64,000 nt of DNA, taken from NCBI GenBank assembly GCA_015654475.1, contig JAATGV010000023.1:33800-97799 (forward strand). Reading direction: 5' to 3'. Under the pieces are notes generated by a model. The model was given only the letters and a program-made list of their open reading frames with translations. It ran no database searches and was not told the origin of the DNA. The DNA comes from Actinomycetales bacterium. Lineage in GTDB: Bacteria; Actinomycetota; Actinomycetes; Actinomycetales; Microbacteriaceae. The first letter of the stretch is position 1; the number at the start of each line of letters is the position of its first letter. Below are positions 18,561 through 27,836 of this stretch, in pieces. The position numbers and the translations under genes are program-made.

Positions 18561-18995
18561 ATGGTCGTCATCGAGACCCCGGTAGCCCGCAAGCGCCGTC
18601 GGTTCAACATCGAGAAATACCTGTGGATGTTCATGCGGGGTTCTGGGGTGCTGCTCGTCGTTCTCATCTTCGGCCACCTCATCTCTAACCTCGTCGTCGG
18701 CGATGGGATCAAGGCCATCGACTTCGGCTTCGTCGGCGGAAAGTACGCGACCCCCTTCTGGCAGTGGTGGGATGTGGTGATGCTGTGGCTCGCACTCATC
18801 CACGGCTCAAACGGAATGCGAACAATCGTCAACGACTACGTCGAGCGGGAACGAGTTCGCAAAGTTCTCGTCGGCGCGTTGTTTGTCGTCGCGGCGGCAC
18901 TCATCGTCCTGGGCACGCTCGTCGTCTTCACATTCGACCCCTGCCCCGCAGGCGCAGCTGCCGACCTGCTTCCGAGCTTCTGTTCGGCTGCGTAG
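18561..18995 (+). CDS. sdhD: Succinate dehydrogenase hydrophobic membrane anchor subunit
   Basis: A 144-residue protein with three membrane helices. The segment LIHGSNGMRTIVNDYVERER corresponds to the conserved haem/quinone region of SdhD. An AGGAGG lies just upstream of the ATG. It lies 19 bp after sdhC and 24 bp before sdhA. The C-terminal tail after the last helix carries two cysteines (DPCPAG, SFCSAA), which is unusual but may simply be an exposed tail. Confidence 0.85.
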   Translation: MVVIETPVARKRRRFNIEKYLWMFMRGSGVLLVVLIFGHLISNLVVGDGIKAIDFGFVGGKYATPFWQWWDVVMLWLALIHGSNGMRTIVNDYVERERVRKVLVGALFVVAAALIVLGTLVVFTFDPCPAGAAADLLPSFCSAA

Positions 18996-19019
18996 AACCA
19001 AGCGATTCAAAGGAGAACG

Positions 19020-20804
19020 GTGTCAAGCACAGCACGTCCGCCAGTCCAGATCCACGAATTCGACGTCGTCATCGTCGGCGCAGGCGGTGCGGGGATGCGG
19101 GCGGCAATCGAGGCCGGGCCCAAGGCGAAGACCGCCGTCATCTCGAAGCTTTACCCCACCCGCTCACACACGGGTGCAGCACAAGGAGGAATGGCCGCCG
19201 CGCTGGCAAATGTCGAAGAAGACTCCTGGGAGTGGCACACCTTCGACACCATCAAAGGTGGCGACTATCTTGTCGATCAGGACGCTGCCGAGATACTGGC
19301 AAAAGAGGCGATCGACGCCGTCATCGATCTCGAAAACATGGGCCTTCCCTTCAATCGCACCCCGGACGGCAAGATCGACCAACGGCGGTTCGGCGGTCAC
19401 ACCCGCGACCACGGCCAAGCCCCCGTTCGTCGCGCCTGTTATGCGGCCGACCGTACCGGGCACATGATCTTGCAGACGCTCTACCAGAATTGCATCAAGC
19501 ACGGCATCGAGTTCTTCAACGAATATTACGTTCTCGACATGATCCTGGTCGACGTGGATGGCGTGCGCCGCCCCAGTGCCGTCGTTGCGTATGAGCTGGC
19601 CACCGGCGATATCCACGTATTCCGAGGCAAGGCCTTCATCTTTGCGACCGGCGGGTACGGCAAGATCTACAAGACGACCTCGAACGCGCACACTCTCACC
19701 GGCGACGGCGTCGGCATCATCTACCGCAGAGGGCTCCCCCTTGAAGACGTCGAGTTCTTCCAGTTTCATCCCACCGGACTTGCCGGGCTTGGCATCCTGC
19801 TGTCCGAGGCGGCACGCGGCGAGGGCGGCATCTTGCGCAACGCCGACGGAGAGCGGTTCATGGAACGCTACACGCCATCGCTCAAAGACCTCGCGCCACG
19901 AGACATCGTCGCGCGATCGATGGCCAATGAGGTTCGCGAGGGACGAGGCGGCGGCCCGCACAAAGACTATGTGTACCTCGACCTGACCCATCTCGAACCC
20001 GCTGTCATCGACGCGAAGCTGCCGGACATCACCGAGTTCGCCCGCACGTATCTCGGCGTCGAGCCGTACACCGAACCGGTGCCGGTCTTCCCTACCGCGC
20101 ATTACGCAATGGGCGGTATCCCCACCACGAACGATGCCGAAGTATTGAGCAACAGCACCGACATCGTGCCCGGGTTGTATGCCGCAGGCGAATGTGCCTG
20201 CGTCTCAGTGCACGGGGCGAATCGGCTCGGCACCAATTCCCTCCTCGACATCAACGTATTCGGCAAGCGGGCAGGCAATAATGCAGTCGAATTTGCGCGA
20301 TCAGCCGATTTCTTGCCGCTTCCCGACGATGCGGCCGACGGGGTGATCGCCATGGTCGAGGCGGCCCGCACGGCCGACGGTGGGGAGTCAGTGGCCGCTA
20401 TTCGCCTCGAGTTGCAGACGACCATGGACAGAAACGCTCAGGTGTATCGCACCGAGGATTCCCTCTCCGAGGCCCTCGGAGTGATCACGTCGTTGCGCGA
20501 AAGGTACACGCGCATTTCGACACATGACAGGGGCCGCAGATACAACACCGATTTGCTCGAAGCGATTGAGCTCGGCTTTTTGCTGGACCTTGCGGAAGTC
20601 CTTGTGTATTCGGCTCTCGGTCGCAAGGAAAGCCGAGGCGGGCACTTCCGCGAAGACTATCCGACTCGCGACGACGAGCACTTCCTGGTGCACACCATGG
20701 CATATCGCAACGACGCCGACAGCGAGTCCGAGTCGGAACGCATCCGCATCGGTTGGAAGCCTGTCGTGATCACCAATTACCCACCGATGGAACGCAAATA
20801 CTGA
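19020..20804 (+). CDS. sdhA: Succinate dehydrogenase flavoprotein subunit
   Basis: A 594-residue FAD-binding subunit that oxidises succinate to fumarate. It has a dinucleotide fold [14 protein letters not shown] (about residues 14-27), the covalent-FAD histidine region SHTGAAQGG, the substrate loop QFHPTGL and ARGEGG, HYAMGGI, and [16 protein letters not shown]. The start is GTG, with AAGGAG upstream. The length fits the family. It is the third gene of sdhCDAB. Confidence 0.95.
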   Translation: MSSTARPPVQIHEFDVVIVGAGGAGMRAAIEAGPKAKTAVISKLYPTRSHTGAAQGGMAAALANVEEDSWEWHTFDTIKGGDYLVDQDAAEILAKEAIDAVIDLENMGLPFNRTPDGKIDQRRFGGHTRDHGQAPVRRACYAADRTGHMILQTLYQNCIKHGIEFFNEYYVLDMILVDVDGVRRPSAVVAYELATGDIHVFRGKAFIFATGGYGKIYKTTSNAHTLTGDGVGIIYRRGLPLEDVEFFQFHPTGLAGLGILLSEAARGEGGILRNADGERFMERYTPSLKDLAPRDIVARSMANEVREGRGGGPHKDYVYLDLTHLEPAVIDAKLPDITEFARTYLGVEPYTEPVPVFPTAHYAMGGIPTTNDAEVLSNSTDIVPGLYAAGECACVSVHGANRLGTNSLLDINVFGKRAGNNAVEFARSADFLPLPDDAADGVIAMVEAARTADGGESVAAIRLELQTTMDRNAQVYRTEDSLSEALGVITSLRERYTRISTHDRGRRYNTDLLEAIELGFLLDLAEVLVYSALGRKESRGGHFREDYPTRDDEHFLVHTMAYRNDADSESESERIRIGWKPVVITNYPPMERKY

Positions 20805-20882
20805 TCATATGTCGACTGCGGGCCACCGTATCGAAGAACCCGGCCGCTATCGAGACACCACATACATAACGATGAGACGAGG

Positions 20883-21650
20883 ATGACGATGAGTATTGCT
20901 GAAGCAACCAGTTCTCCGCAAGTACCCAGCGGCGAGGTGCCGACATTCACGGCAACGATCGTGGTGCGGCGTTATGACCCGGAGTCAGGAGAAGAGGCGC
21001 ACTGGCAAGAGTTTGCCGTCACCGTGCACGCAACCGACCGCATCCTCGACGCCCTGCATTCGATCAAATGGGAGCAGGACGGATCGCTGACATTCCGTCG
21101 GTCCTGTGCCCACGGGGTATGCGGCTCAGACGCCATGCGCATCAACGGGCGAAACCGTCTCGCCTGCAAGACTCTGATCAAAGACCTCGACATCGACAAA
21201 CCCATCTACGTGGAACCGCTCAAGGGCCTCCCAGTTGAGAAAGACCTGATCGTCGACATGGAACCGTTTTTCGATGCCTACCGCTCAGTGCAGCCGTTCC
21301 TGCAGCCGGCGTCCGTTCCTGAGAACGGCCGCGAGCGCAACCAGTCCGTCGTGCAACGCGCCCGCTTCGACGACACCACGAAATGCATTCTCTGTGCGGC
21401 GTGCACGACCTCATGCCCGGTCTTCTGGACTGACGGCCAGTATTTCGGTCCTGCCGCGATCGTTGGCGCGCATCGCTTCATTTTCGATTCCCGCGACGAT
21501 GCCGGAGATGTTCGACTCGACATCCTGAACGACAAGGAAGGGGTCTGGCGTTGCCGGACCACCTTCAACTGCACCGAGGCATGCCCGCGGGGCATCGAGG
21601 TGACAAAGGCGATCGCCGAGGTCAAGCAGGCACTCGTGCGCGGCATCTAA
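20883..21650 (+). CDS. sdhB: Succinate dehydrogenase iron-sulfur subunit
   Basis: A 255-residue electron-transfer subunit. The [2Fe-2S] site is SCAHGVCGSDAM with a later C in NRLAC. The [4Fe-4S] and [3Fe-4S] ligands are in CILCAACTTSCPVFW and CTEACPRGIEV. Two in-frame ATGs (20883, 20889) are possible starts. It follows sdhA after 78 bp and ends the sdh operon, unless the small membrane protein immediately downstream belongs to it. Confidence 0.95.
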   Translation: MTMSIAEATSSPQVPSGEVPTFTATIVVRRYDPESGEEAHWQEFAVTVHATDRILDALHSIKWEQDGSLTFRRSCAHGVCGSDAMRINGRNRLACKTLIKDLDIDKPIYVEPLKGLPVEKDLIVDMEPFFDAYRSVQPFLQPASVPENGRERNQSVVQRARFDDTTKCILCAACTTSCPVFWTDGQYFGPAAIVGAHRFIFDSRDDAGDVRLDILNDKEGVWRCRTTFNCTEACPRGIEVTKAIAEVKQALVRGI

Positions 21651-21653
21651 CCG

Positions 21654-21830
21654 ATGCGACGGTCGCTCCCCGGCTTTTTGGGGATTGCATGGATGCTGCT
21701 TGCTGCGTTCTGCTTCGCCCGCGGTTCTCTCGCCTTCGGCGTGGTGTGCGCGCTTGTCGGTCTCAGCCATGGGCTTTGGCTTGCCGGACGGCGGCGCGGA
21801 AATACAGACCGTCCCACTCCACGCCGTTGA
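21654..21830 (+). CDS. Small two-helix membrane protein after sdhB
   Basis: A 58-residue reading frame starting 3 nt after the sdhB stop codon. It is basic at the start (MRRSLPGF), has two hydrophobic stretches (about residues 7-22 and 26-45), and ends in a basic tail (GRRRGNTDRPTPRR). The position suggests translational coupling with sdhB and a possible role near the membrane complex, but no family is recognised. The last ten codons and the stop lie inside the left arm of a palindromic element (21797-21818), so the original C terminus may have been different. It could also be a chance frame. Confidence 0.5.
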   Translation: MRRSLPGFLGIAWMLLAAFCFARGSLAFGVVCALVGLSHGLWLAGRRRGNTDRPTPRR

Positions 21831-21914
21831 GGCACCCATTCAGTTGTCACATTCGCCACACCAGCCGACATCAGCCCCACTTTTGCCCCATGAAGTGGGG
21901 CGGTCTGTATTCCG
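21797..21914. repeat. Palindromic element, family d (long inverted repeat)
   Basis: Arms of about 21 nt at 21797-21818 and 21894-21914 share CAGACCG...CCCACT and its complement, with one mismatch and one indel. They are separated by about 75 nt. A second, shorter hairpin nests on the right side: GCCCCACTT (21874-21882) with AAGTGGGGC (21893-21901). It lies just 3' of the sdh operon, so it may act as a terminator or 3'-end stabiliser. Confidence 0.7.
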
Positions 21915-22005
21915 GGCGGGCAAGGCGGAAAGCCGCGCCTGCACGATTTGTGCGTACGCCATCCATCCGCAATCTCCAAATGAGAGTCTCGACCTGAACA
22001 GTATT

Positions 22006-22026
22006 GTGATATCATATTGCTATCAC
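22006..22026. promoter_or_regulatory. Operator-like 21-bp dyad upstream of the SPFH gene
   Basis: GTGATATCAT-A-TTGCTATCAC is symmetric about base 22016, with 8 of 10 positions matching. The site is AT-rich in a GC-rich surrounding and overlaps a TATTGT hexamer (22002-22007) that could be a -10 element. It lies about 36 nt before the SPFH start codon. The ribbon-helix-helix protein encoded two genes on is a natural candidate to bind it, by inference only. Confidence 0.55.
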
Positions 22027-22061
22027 TTACGCAGTGCGAGGTGCAAGAAAAGGAGTTCACC

Positions 22062-23006
22062 ATGGCTGGCACACCCAACCCCACGGCCGTCGGACACGAA
22101 GGCGCGAGAGTTGCCATCACAGAACGAACGGCTTGGTCGATCAACGGCTTCCTTGGGCTGCTCGTCGGGCTCGCCCTCGTGATCGTCGCCATCATGCTAT
22201 TCACCATGACAGGCGCTGACCAAGAGTCCGCAACCCCCGCGTCCGAAGCATCAGGGGTCCTGATTGGAGTAGCTGTATTCTGCGTACTCCTCGGGGCACT
22301 GATACTCAGTTCACTCACGGTAGTCGCACCAGGAACGACACGGGTCGTGCAGTTCTTCGGCCGCTACGTCGGCACCGTCCGCACCACCGGGCTCATCATG
22401 ACTGTGCCACTGAGCACCCGCAAGCGAGTCTCCGTACGTGTCTCCAACTTCGAAACAAACGAACTCAAAGTCAACGATGCCGACGGCAACCCCGTCAACA
22501 TCGCCTCGATCGTGGTCTGGCAGGTCGCAGACACTGCAAAGGCCGTGTTCGCCGTCGAAGATTACAACGATTTCATTCACGTGCAGGCAGAATCTGCTCT
22601 GCGACACGTCGCAATGTCACACCCCTACGACCATGCAGATGCGGGCGAATCAACCCTCCGCGGCGCGACAGACGTGGTCTCGTCCGAGATTGCTCACGAG
22701 GTCGCGGCCAGAGTCGCCATCGCAGGCATCGAAGTCATCGAAGCACGCATATCCAACTTGGCCTATGCCGCAGAGATTGCTCAAGCAATGTTGCAACGCC
22801 AACAGGCCGGAGCCATCATCGCCGCCCGCGAACTCATCGTCGAAGGAGCAGTCACGATGGTCGAATCAGCGCTCACGCGTCTCGAAGACGAAAACGTGGT
22901 CATTCTCGATGACGAACGCAAGGCCGCCATGGTCTCCAACCTGCTCGTTGTGCTGTGCGGCGACAGCCGGGCCACCCCGGTAGTCAACACGGGAACCCTG
23001 TACTGA
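22062..23006 (+). CDS. SPFH/band-7 domain membrane protein
   Basis: A 314-residue protein with two hydrophobic segments (about residues 28-52 and 67-88) followed by an SPFH domain. The domain includes VVAPGTTRVVQFFGRYVGTV, a regular strand region, VWQVADTAKAVFAVEDYNDF, and a long helical stretch EAARVAIAGIEVIEARISNLAYA to LQRQQAGAIIAARE. Such proteins oligomerise at membranes and organise microdomains or proteases. The start is set by AAAAGGAG 6 nt before the ATG at 22062. The RHH gene follows after 8 bp, so the two form an operon. Function in this organism is unknown. Confidence 0.85.
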   Translation: MAGTPNPTAVGHEGARVAITERTAWSINGFLGLLVGLALVIVAIMLFTMTGADQESATPASEASGVLIGVAVFCVLLGALILSSLTVVAPGTTRVVQFFGRYVGTVRTTGLIMTVPLSTRKRVSVRVSNFETNELKVNDADGNPVNIASIVVWQVADTAKAVFAVEDYNDFIHVQAESALRHVAMSHPYDHADAGESTLRGATDVVSSEIAHEVAARVAIAGIEVIEARISNLAYAAEIAQAMLQRQQAGAIIAARELIVEGAVTMVESALTRLEDENVVILDDERKAAMVSNLLVVLCGDSRATPVVNTGTLY

Positions 23007-23014
23007 TAGCCATC

Positions 23015-23266
23015 GTGGCAGACCAAACCGAACCGAAGGGGCAGAAGCAGCAGACCCGCAAGAGTCTGCTGCTTCGACTCGACCCAAGCATCCACGATGC
23101 TCTCGCCAAGTGGGCAGCCGACGATCTGCGAAGCCTCAACGCCCATATCGACTACCTGCTTCGACGATCCCTCAACGAAGCAGGCCGCCTCCCCGCCCGA
23201 GTTCCGAACCCGCGCAAGCCAGGCCGGCCACGTGCGAACGCCCCACAAGACGACGAGACCACCTAA
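23015..23266 (+). CDS. Small ribbon-helix-helix (Arc-like) protein
   Basis: An 83-residue basic protein. The segment RKSLLLRLDPSIHDALAKWAADDLRSLNAHIDYLLRRSL (about residues 14-52, split in two motifs: a short strand and two helices) matches an Arc/MetJ-type RHH DNA-binding fold. The tail is rich in Pro, Arg and Gly and is probably disordered. The GTG start is 8 bp after the SPFH stop codon. Its likely role is to repress the SPFH operon by binding the dyad at 22006-22026. Antitoxin-like proteins share this fold, but no toxin gene is adjacent. Confidence 0.7.
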   Translation: MADQTEPKGQKQQTRKSLLLRLDPSIHDALAKWAADDLRSLNAHIDYLLRRSLNEAGRLPARVPNPRKPGRPRANAPQDDETT

Positions 23267-23269
23267 CAT
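23264..23269 (+). promoter_or_regulatory. Candidate leaderless -10 element for the YihY gene
   Basis: TAACAT is followed by GGCCAT (6 nt) and the GTG at 23276. The hexamer overlaps the stop codon of the RHH gene. Confidence 0.5.
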
Positions 23270-23275
23270 GGCCAT

Positions 23276-24214
23276 GTGAGCGAGAACCCCCCGACCAGCC
23301 AGATCGCGACGCGATGGCGCGCATCTGTTGTCTGGGTGCAGGACCTCTCCGCGGTACGCGTTTGGCAGCACTACCTCAACAACCGAGGCCCGCTCATGGC
23401 AGGCGGAATGACCTACAGTTCGCTGTTCTCCGTATTTGCCGGCCTGTGGATCGGCTTCAGTATTCTCGGCATCCTTCGCAACCGCGTAGGCACCGAGCCG
23501 AACGCTCTCATCGTCTTCATCAACTCCCAGGTACCAGGACTCATCGACGTGGGCGGGGGTGGGGTGGTCGACGCAAACGCACTCACCAACATCTCGACAA
23601 CGCTCACCTGGACCAGCCTCGTCGCCGCCGGCGGCCTGTTGTTCACCTCAATGGGGTGGATGCGGGCCGGCCAGAACGGCGTGCGCGCCATGTTCGGGTT
23701 GATCGGCAAAGAACGCGGCCCGGTCATCGGCCAAATCATCAACTTTGGCTCGCTTATTCTCCTTGCCATCCTCATCGTCATCGGTGCCGCCGCGTCTGTG
23801 CTCACCCTCACAATCACTTCGGCGCTGCTGACATTCTTCGGAGTGGAGTCGAGTGCCTTCGCTGCAGTCTCCTCTCACGCCGCTGCTGGCGCGGTCAGCG
23901 TCGTCCTCGACTTCAGCATCCTCGTCATGTTCGTCTACGTGCTCGCAGGTGTTCGGCCGCGTTGGGGCCTTTTCTGGCCACGCGCGCTTGTCGGCGCCGG
24001 TGCCATCAGCGCGATCAAGATCGGTGGTGGCCTACTTGTCGGGAGTGCCGGGAGCAATCCGCTGCTTGCATCTTTCGCCGTATTCATCGGGCTGATGCTC
24101 TGGCTCAACGTCATCAACCAGACCTTTTTTGTCTGTGTCGCATGGATAGCCACGAGCAGCGCGGAAGATGCTGCCGAGAGATCGATGGCTCTTCCACCAT
24201 TTCAACGGACGTAA
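23276..24214 (+). CDS. YihY/virulence factor BrkB family membrane protein
   Basis: A 312-residue integral membrane protein with about six hydrophobic segments. Typical YihY features are an N-terminal RGPLMAGGMTYSSLFSVFAG (split here), a conserved TWTSLVAAGGLLFTSMGWMRAGQNGVRAMFG region and a C-terminal LMLWLNVINQTFFV helix. The family's biochemical function is not established. The GTG start follows a TAACAT hexamer. The gene ends 46 bp before the exonuclease III start. Confidence 0.82.
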   Translation: MSENPPTSQIATRWRASVVWVQDLSAVRVWQHYLNNRGPLMAGGMTYSSLFSVFAGLWIGFSILGILRNRVGTEPNALIVFINSQVPGLIDVGGGGVVDANALTNISTTLTWTSLVAAGGLLFTSMGWMRAGQNGVRAMFGLIGKERGPVIGQIINFGSLILLAILIVIGAAASVLTLTITSALLTFFGVESSAFAAVSSHAAAGAVSVVLDFSILVMFVYVLAGVRPRWGLFWPRALVGAGAISAIKIGGGLLVGSAGSNPLLASFAVFIGLMLWLNVINQTFFVCVAWIATSSAEDAAERSMALPPFQRT

Positions 24215-24260
24215 CAGAGACCACAAAGAACTCAACCACACAGGAACGAGGAACCAGCGC

Positions 24261-25121
24261 GTGGATCCAACCAACAACACCATCCGAATCGCGACCGTAA
24301 ACGTCAATGGGGTGCGAGCGGCGTACCGCAAGGGCATGGCCTCGTGGATCGACTCCGTGGACGCAGACATCGTCGCCGTGCAGGAGGTGCGGGCTTCGCG
24401 CAGCGATCTCCTCCTGCTCGTCGGTGACGGCTGGCATGTGCTCAACGACGAGGCCACGGCGAAGGGCCGGGCCGGAGTCGCATTGCTGTCACGGGCCCCC
24501 GCATCCGCGTCCCGTACAGTGATCGGCGCAGACGACTTCGACAGCGCCGGTCGTTGGCTCGAAGCGGACTACGAGTTCGGCGGGGTGCCGCTCACCGTGG
24601 TGAGCGCCTACTTCCACTCGGGCGAGGCAGACACTCCGAAACAGATCGAGAAATACAAGATGCTCGATGCCGCCACGGTGCGGCTTGCCGAGTTGAACTC
24701 GGACGGTGCCCGCGTCGTCGTGGCCGGCGACCTCAATGTCGGGCACACGAAGCTCGACATCAAGAACTGGCGAGGAAACGTCAAGCACGCCGGGTTCCTG
24801 CCACAAGAGCGGGCCTACTTTGATCGTTTCTTCGGTGCAGCCGGGGCCGAGATCGAGGGCGCAGACGGATCGATCGGCCCCGGACTCGGGTGGGTGGACG
24901 TCGGCCGCCAATTCGCCGGCGAAGTCGACGGCCCATATACCTGGTGGTCGTGGCGTGGCCAGGCGTTCGACAACGGCACGGGCTGGCGCATCGACTATCA
25001 GATGGCCACTCCGACTCTTGCTGCGGAGGTCACCGACTACCGGATCGACCGTGCTGCGAGCTATGCAGAACGCTGGACGGATCATGCGCCCGTCATCGTC
25101 GACTACCACCTCGGGGGTTAG
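24261..25121 (+). CDS. xthA: Exodeoxyribonuclease III / AP endonuclease
   Basis: A 286-residue exonuclease-endonuclease-phosphatase fold enzyme of base-excision repair. Catalytic motifs are NVNGVRAA (metal-binding Asn), QEVR (Glu), YFHSGEADTP, GDLNVGHTKLD (the Asp-Asn pair), the GRAF-like WRGQAFDNGTGWRIDY and WTDHAPV (the final Asp-His). The GTG start at 24261 has GAGGAA upstream. The frame is open further upstream, but that part overlaps the YihY gene. Confidence 0.9.
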   Translation: MDPTNNTIRIATVNVNGVRAAYRKGMASWIDSVDADIVAVQEVRASRSDLLLLVGDGWHVLNDEATAKGRAGVALLSRAPASASRTVIGADDFDSAGRWLEADYEFGGVPLTVVSAYFHSGEADTPKQIEKYKMLDAATVRLAELNSDGARVVVAGDLNVGHTKLDIKNWRGNVKHAGFLPQERAYFDRFFGAAGAEIEGADGSIGPGLGWVDVGRQFAGEVDGPYTWWSWRGQAFDNGTGWRIDYQMATPTLAAEVTDYRIDRAASYAERWTDHAPVIVDYHLGG

Positions 25122-25169
25122 TGCGCTCGGCGCCGCAGGGTGCCGGCGGGCTTTTCTGCGGGTGCAACT

Positions 25170-25242
25170 GTCACTGTGACAGGAAAAACTCGGCCGCATA
25201 ACGACTATGGCGCTGCCCGCAAGTTTTTCCTGTCACAGTGAC
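25170..25242. repeat. Palindromic element, family a, copy 1
   Basis: Perfect 21-nt arms at 25170-25190 and 25222-25242 begin GTCACTGTGACAGG and end in an A5 run or its T5 complement. The loop is 31 nt. Each arm starts with its own short palindrome (GTCACTGTGAC). It lies 48 nt after xthA and upstream of an AbiEi/DUF559 gene. A second copy lies after that gene. Confidence 0.85.
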
Positions 25243-25322
25243 GACGATCCTCCACCGCAGCACCCTGCGGCACCTTTTTCCACATTCCGACGATTGCGTC
25301 CCCGAGCGGGCTCAGCACCGAT

Positions 25323-25328
25323 TACCTT
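25323..25328 (+). promoter_or_regulatory. Candidate -10 element for the first AbiEi/DUF559 gene
   Basis: TACCTT stands 8 nt before the ATG at 25337. The second paralogue has TACCCT at the same distance (55685-55690). No ribosome binding site is seen in either. Confidence 0.4.
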
Positions 25329-25336
25329 CGACGAGC

Positions 25337-26245
25337 ATGACCCTCTCGAACCTCCCGGGATATTTCTCTCACTCCCTCGTGACCCGTGCAGACTTCCTCG
25401 CGCTTGGGATCACCGCACACAACTTCGGGCGCCTCGTGGAACGCGGGGATGTGGTCCGTTTTCGACGCGGGAGTTATTGCCTGTCACATCTCGACTCACA
25501 TTTCTTAGTGGCAGCACGCATCGGCGGAAAGGTCACGGGCCCCACTCTTTTCGGGCGCCTCGGCGCGTGGCAATTGCCCGACCGAGCGACCATTCACATC
25601 TCGGTGCCCCGGCACACGCACCTGACAAAAGTGCCGCGCGGTGTGCGCCTGCACTGGTCAGGCACACCTGGACGGTCCCTCGCCGAGGAGAAGGACACCG
25701 CTATCGCGCATGTTGCCGCGCTTCGCTCAACTCGCGACAGTGTTGCGGTACTCGACTCGATCATGCACAAGGGGATCATGTCGAGAAGCCAGGTTCTCGC
25801 CGCGCTTCATGCCACTCGACGTGGACGATACCTTGCGCCGATGCTCGACGCGACCGCGGAATCGGGCGTGGAGTCGATGTTTCGCTTGTGGTTGTTGAAC
25901 CATCAGATTCGGTTCCGGTCTCAGGTGCGGATCGGAAACTATCGAGTCGACTTTCTCGTCGGTAAGACATTGGTTGTGGAGATTGTGGGCGAAGAGTTTC
26001 ACGCGCCAAGGGACATGTTCGAAGCAGACGCTTCGCGCGAAGCATACCTGCAAAGTCTTGGATATCGGGTACTGCGGCTGTCGGCCCGCCAAGTCTTGTC
26101 TCGCATGGATGAAGTAGAGGCGGCGGTTCTTGGCCTCATTCGTTCGAAACGCCACAACCGCGGCCCTGCGCCAGCGCCCACGGCGCCGACAAGGCTGACC
26201 TCGAGCCGCGCTCGAGGAGCAGCTTTGCCTTTTTGGTCACCCTAA
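25337..26245 (+). CDS. AbiEi-like N-terminal domain with DUF559 (PD-(D/E)XK-like) C-terminal domain, copy 1
   Basis: A 302-residue protein. The N-terminal 60 residues resemble an AbiEi-type winged-helix domain (DFLALGITAHNFGRLVERGDVVRFRRGSY). The C-terminal part (about 175-275) matches DUF559/Vsr-like nuclease-fold proteins: YRVDFLVGKTLVVEIVGEEFH, then EADASREAYLQSLGYRVLRL. In many DUF559 proteins the central motif is EVDG. Here it is EIVG, so catalytic activity is uncertain. The start at 25337 is supported by a paralogue-like promoter. The gene stands alone between two copies of palindromic element a. A paralogue with the same architecture is at 55699-56592. Confidence 0.7.
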   Translation: MTLSNLPGYFSHSLVTRADFLALGITAHNFGRLVERGDVVRFRRGSYCLSHLDSHFLVAARIGGKVTGPTLFGRLGAWQLPDRATIHISVPRHTHLTKVPRGVRLHWSGTPGRSLAEEKDTAIAHVAALRSTRDSVAVLDSIMHKGIMSRSQVLAALHATRRGRYLAPMLDATAESGVESMFRLWLLNHQIRFRSQVRIGNYRVDFLVGKTLVVEIVGEEFHAPRDMFEADASREAYLQSLGYRVLRLSARQVLSRMDEVEAAVLGLIRSKRHNRGPAPAPTAPTRLTSSRARGAALPFWSP

Positions 26246-26313
26246 CAGCAATCGCCACCTCGCCTTCAGGATCATGCGCGGTAGTCGCAGCCGCCGATCT
26301 CGCCCGAGCGACC

Positions 26314-26386
26314 GTCACTGAGACAGGAAAAACTCGGGTGCGGCCCCATAGTCGTCATGTAGTCGAGTTTTTCCTGTCTCAGTGAC
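26314..26386. repeat. Palindromic element, family a, copy 2
   Basis: Perfect 23-nt arms at 26314-26336 and 26364-26386 start GTCACTGAGACAGG, with the same A5/T5 runs as copy 1. The loop is 27 nt. The loops share ACGACTATGG, in opposite orientation relative to the arms, so the two copies are probably inverted to each other. It lies 68 nt after the AbiEi/DUF559 gene. Confidence 0.85.
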
Positions 26387-26520
26387 GAAGCACCAATCCA
26401 TCGCGTGGATTGAACGGGATCTGCGCTCAGCACGCCCGAAAAGCTGACACCTGACTAGCGTCGCGTTGTCCACACAAGAGCCCGCAACTGGGCTCTGCAA
26501 CGCGCCCCACGCGCCACGAT

Positions 26521-27543
<1,023 letters not shown>

Positions 27544-27726
27544 TTGGCGAGGAAGATGAAGGCCGGCCCTCCGCATTAGGGAGGTTGTGGACCGCGGCCG
27601 TCAGGAGAGAAGCGTCCCGCATCCACCGCCTTGTGGGGCATGTGGGAACAACTAGGAGCGCGCGGAAGTGGTGAGTGCGAATTCACCGCGTAATCGTCAC
27701 GATTCGGTCTCGGTGAACCTACCCGC

Positions 27727-27755
27727 TTGAGATTCATACTGGCCCTGGGTAAAGT
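27727..27755 (+). promoter_or_regulatory. Promoter of the first sugar importer operon
   Basis: TTGAGA (27727-27732) and TAAAGT (27750-27755) are separated by exactly 17 nt. Transcription would start about 27762, some 75 nt before the permease start. A LacI-type operator lies just downstream. Confidence 0.6.
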
Positions 27756-27789
27756 GACTGAATAGGTAGTGGTTGCGTGAACACAAAAT

Positions 27790-27801
27790 GTTTACGTAAA
27801 C
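27790..27801. promoter_or_regulatory. LacI-type operator, first sugar importer
   Basis: GTTTACGTAAAC is a perfect 12-bp palindrome with a central CG, the usual form of a LacI-family operator. It lies about 30 nt downstream of the predicted transcription start, a roadblock position. A close variant lies between lacI and the GH35 gene (32394-32407). Confidence 0.7.
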
Positions 27802-27836
27802 CTCTCACGCGTCAACTTCGAGGGAGAAGAGAAACT

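Noticed and set aside
27567..27584. Terminator after trpS (CCCTCC/GGGAGG)
   Set aside because: Only six pairs and no T-run. Too weak to list as a feature.
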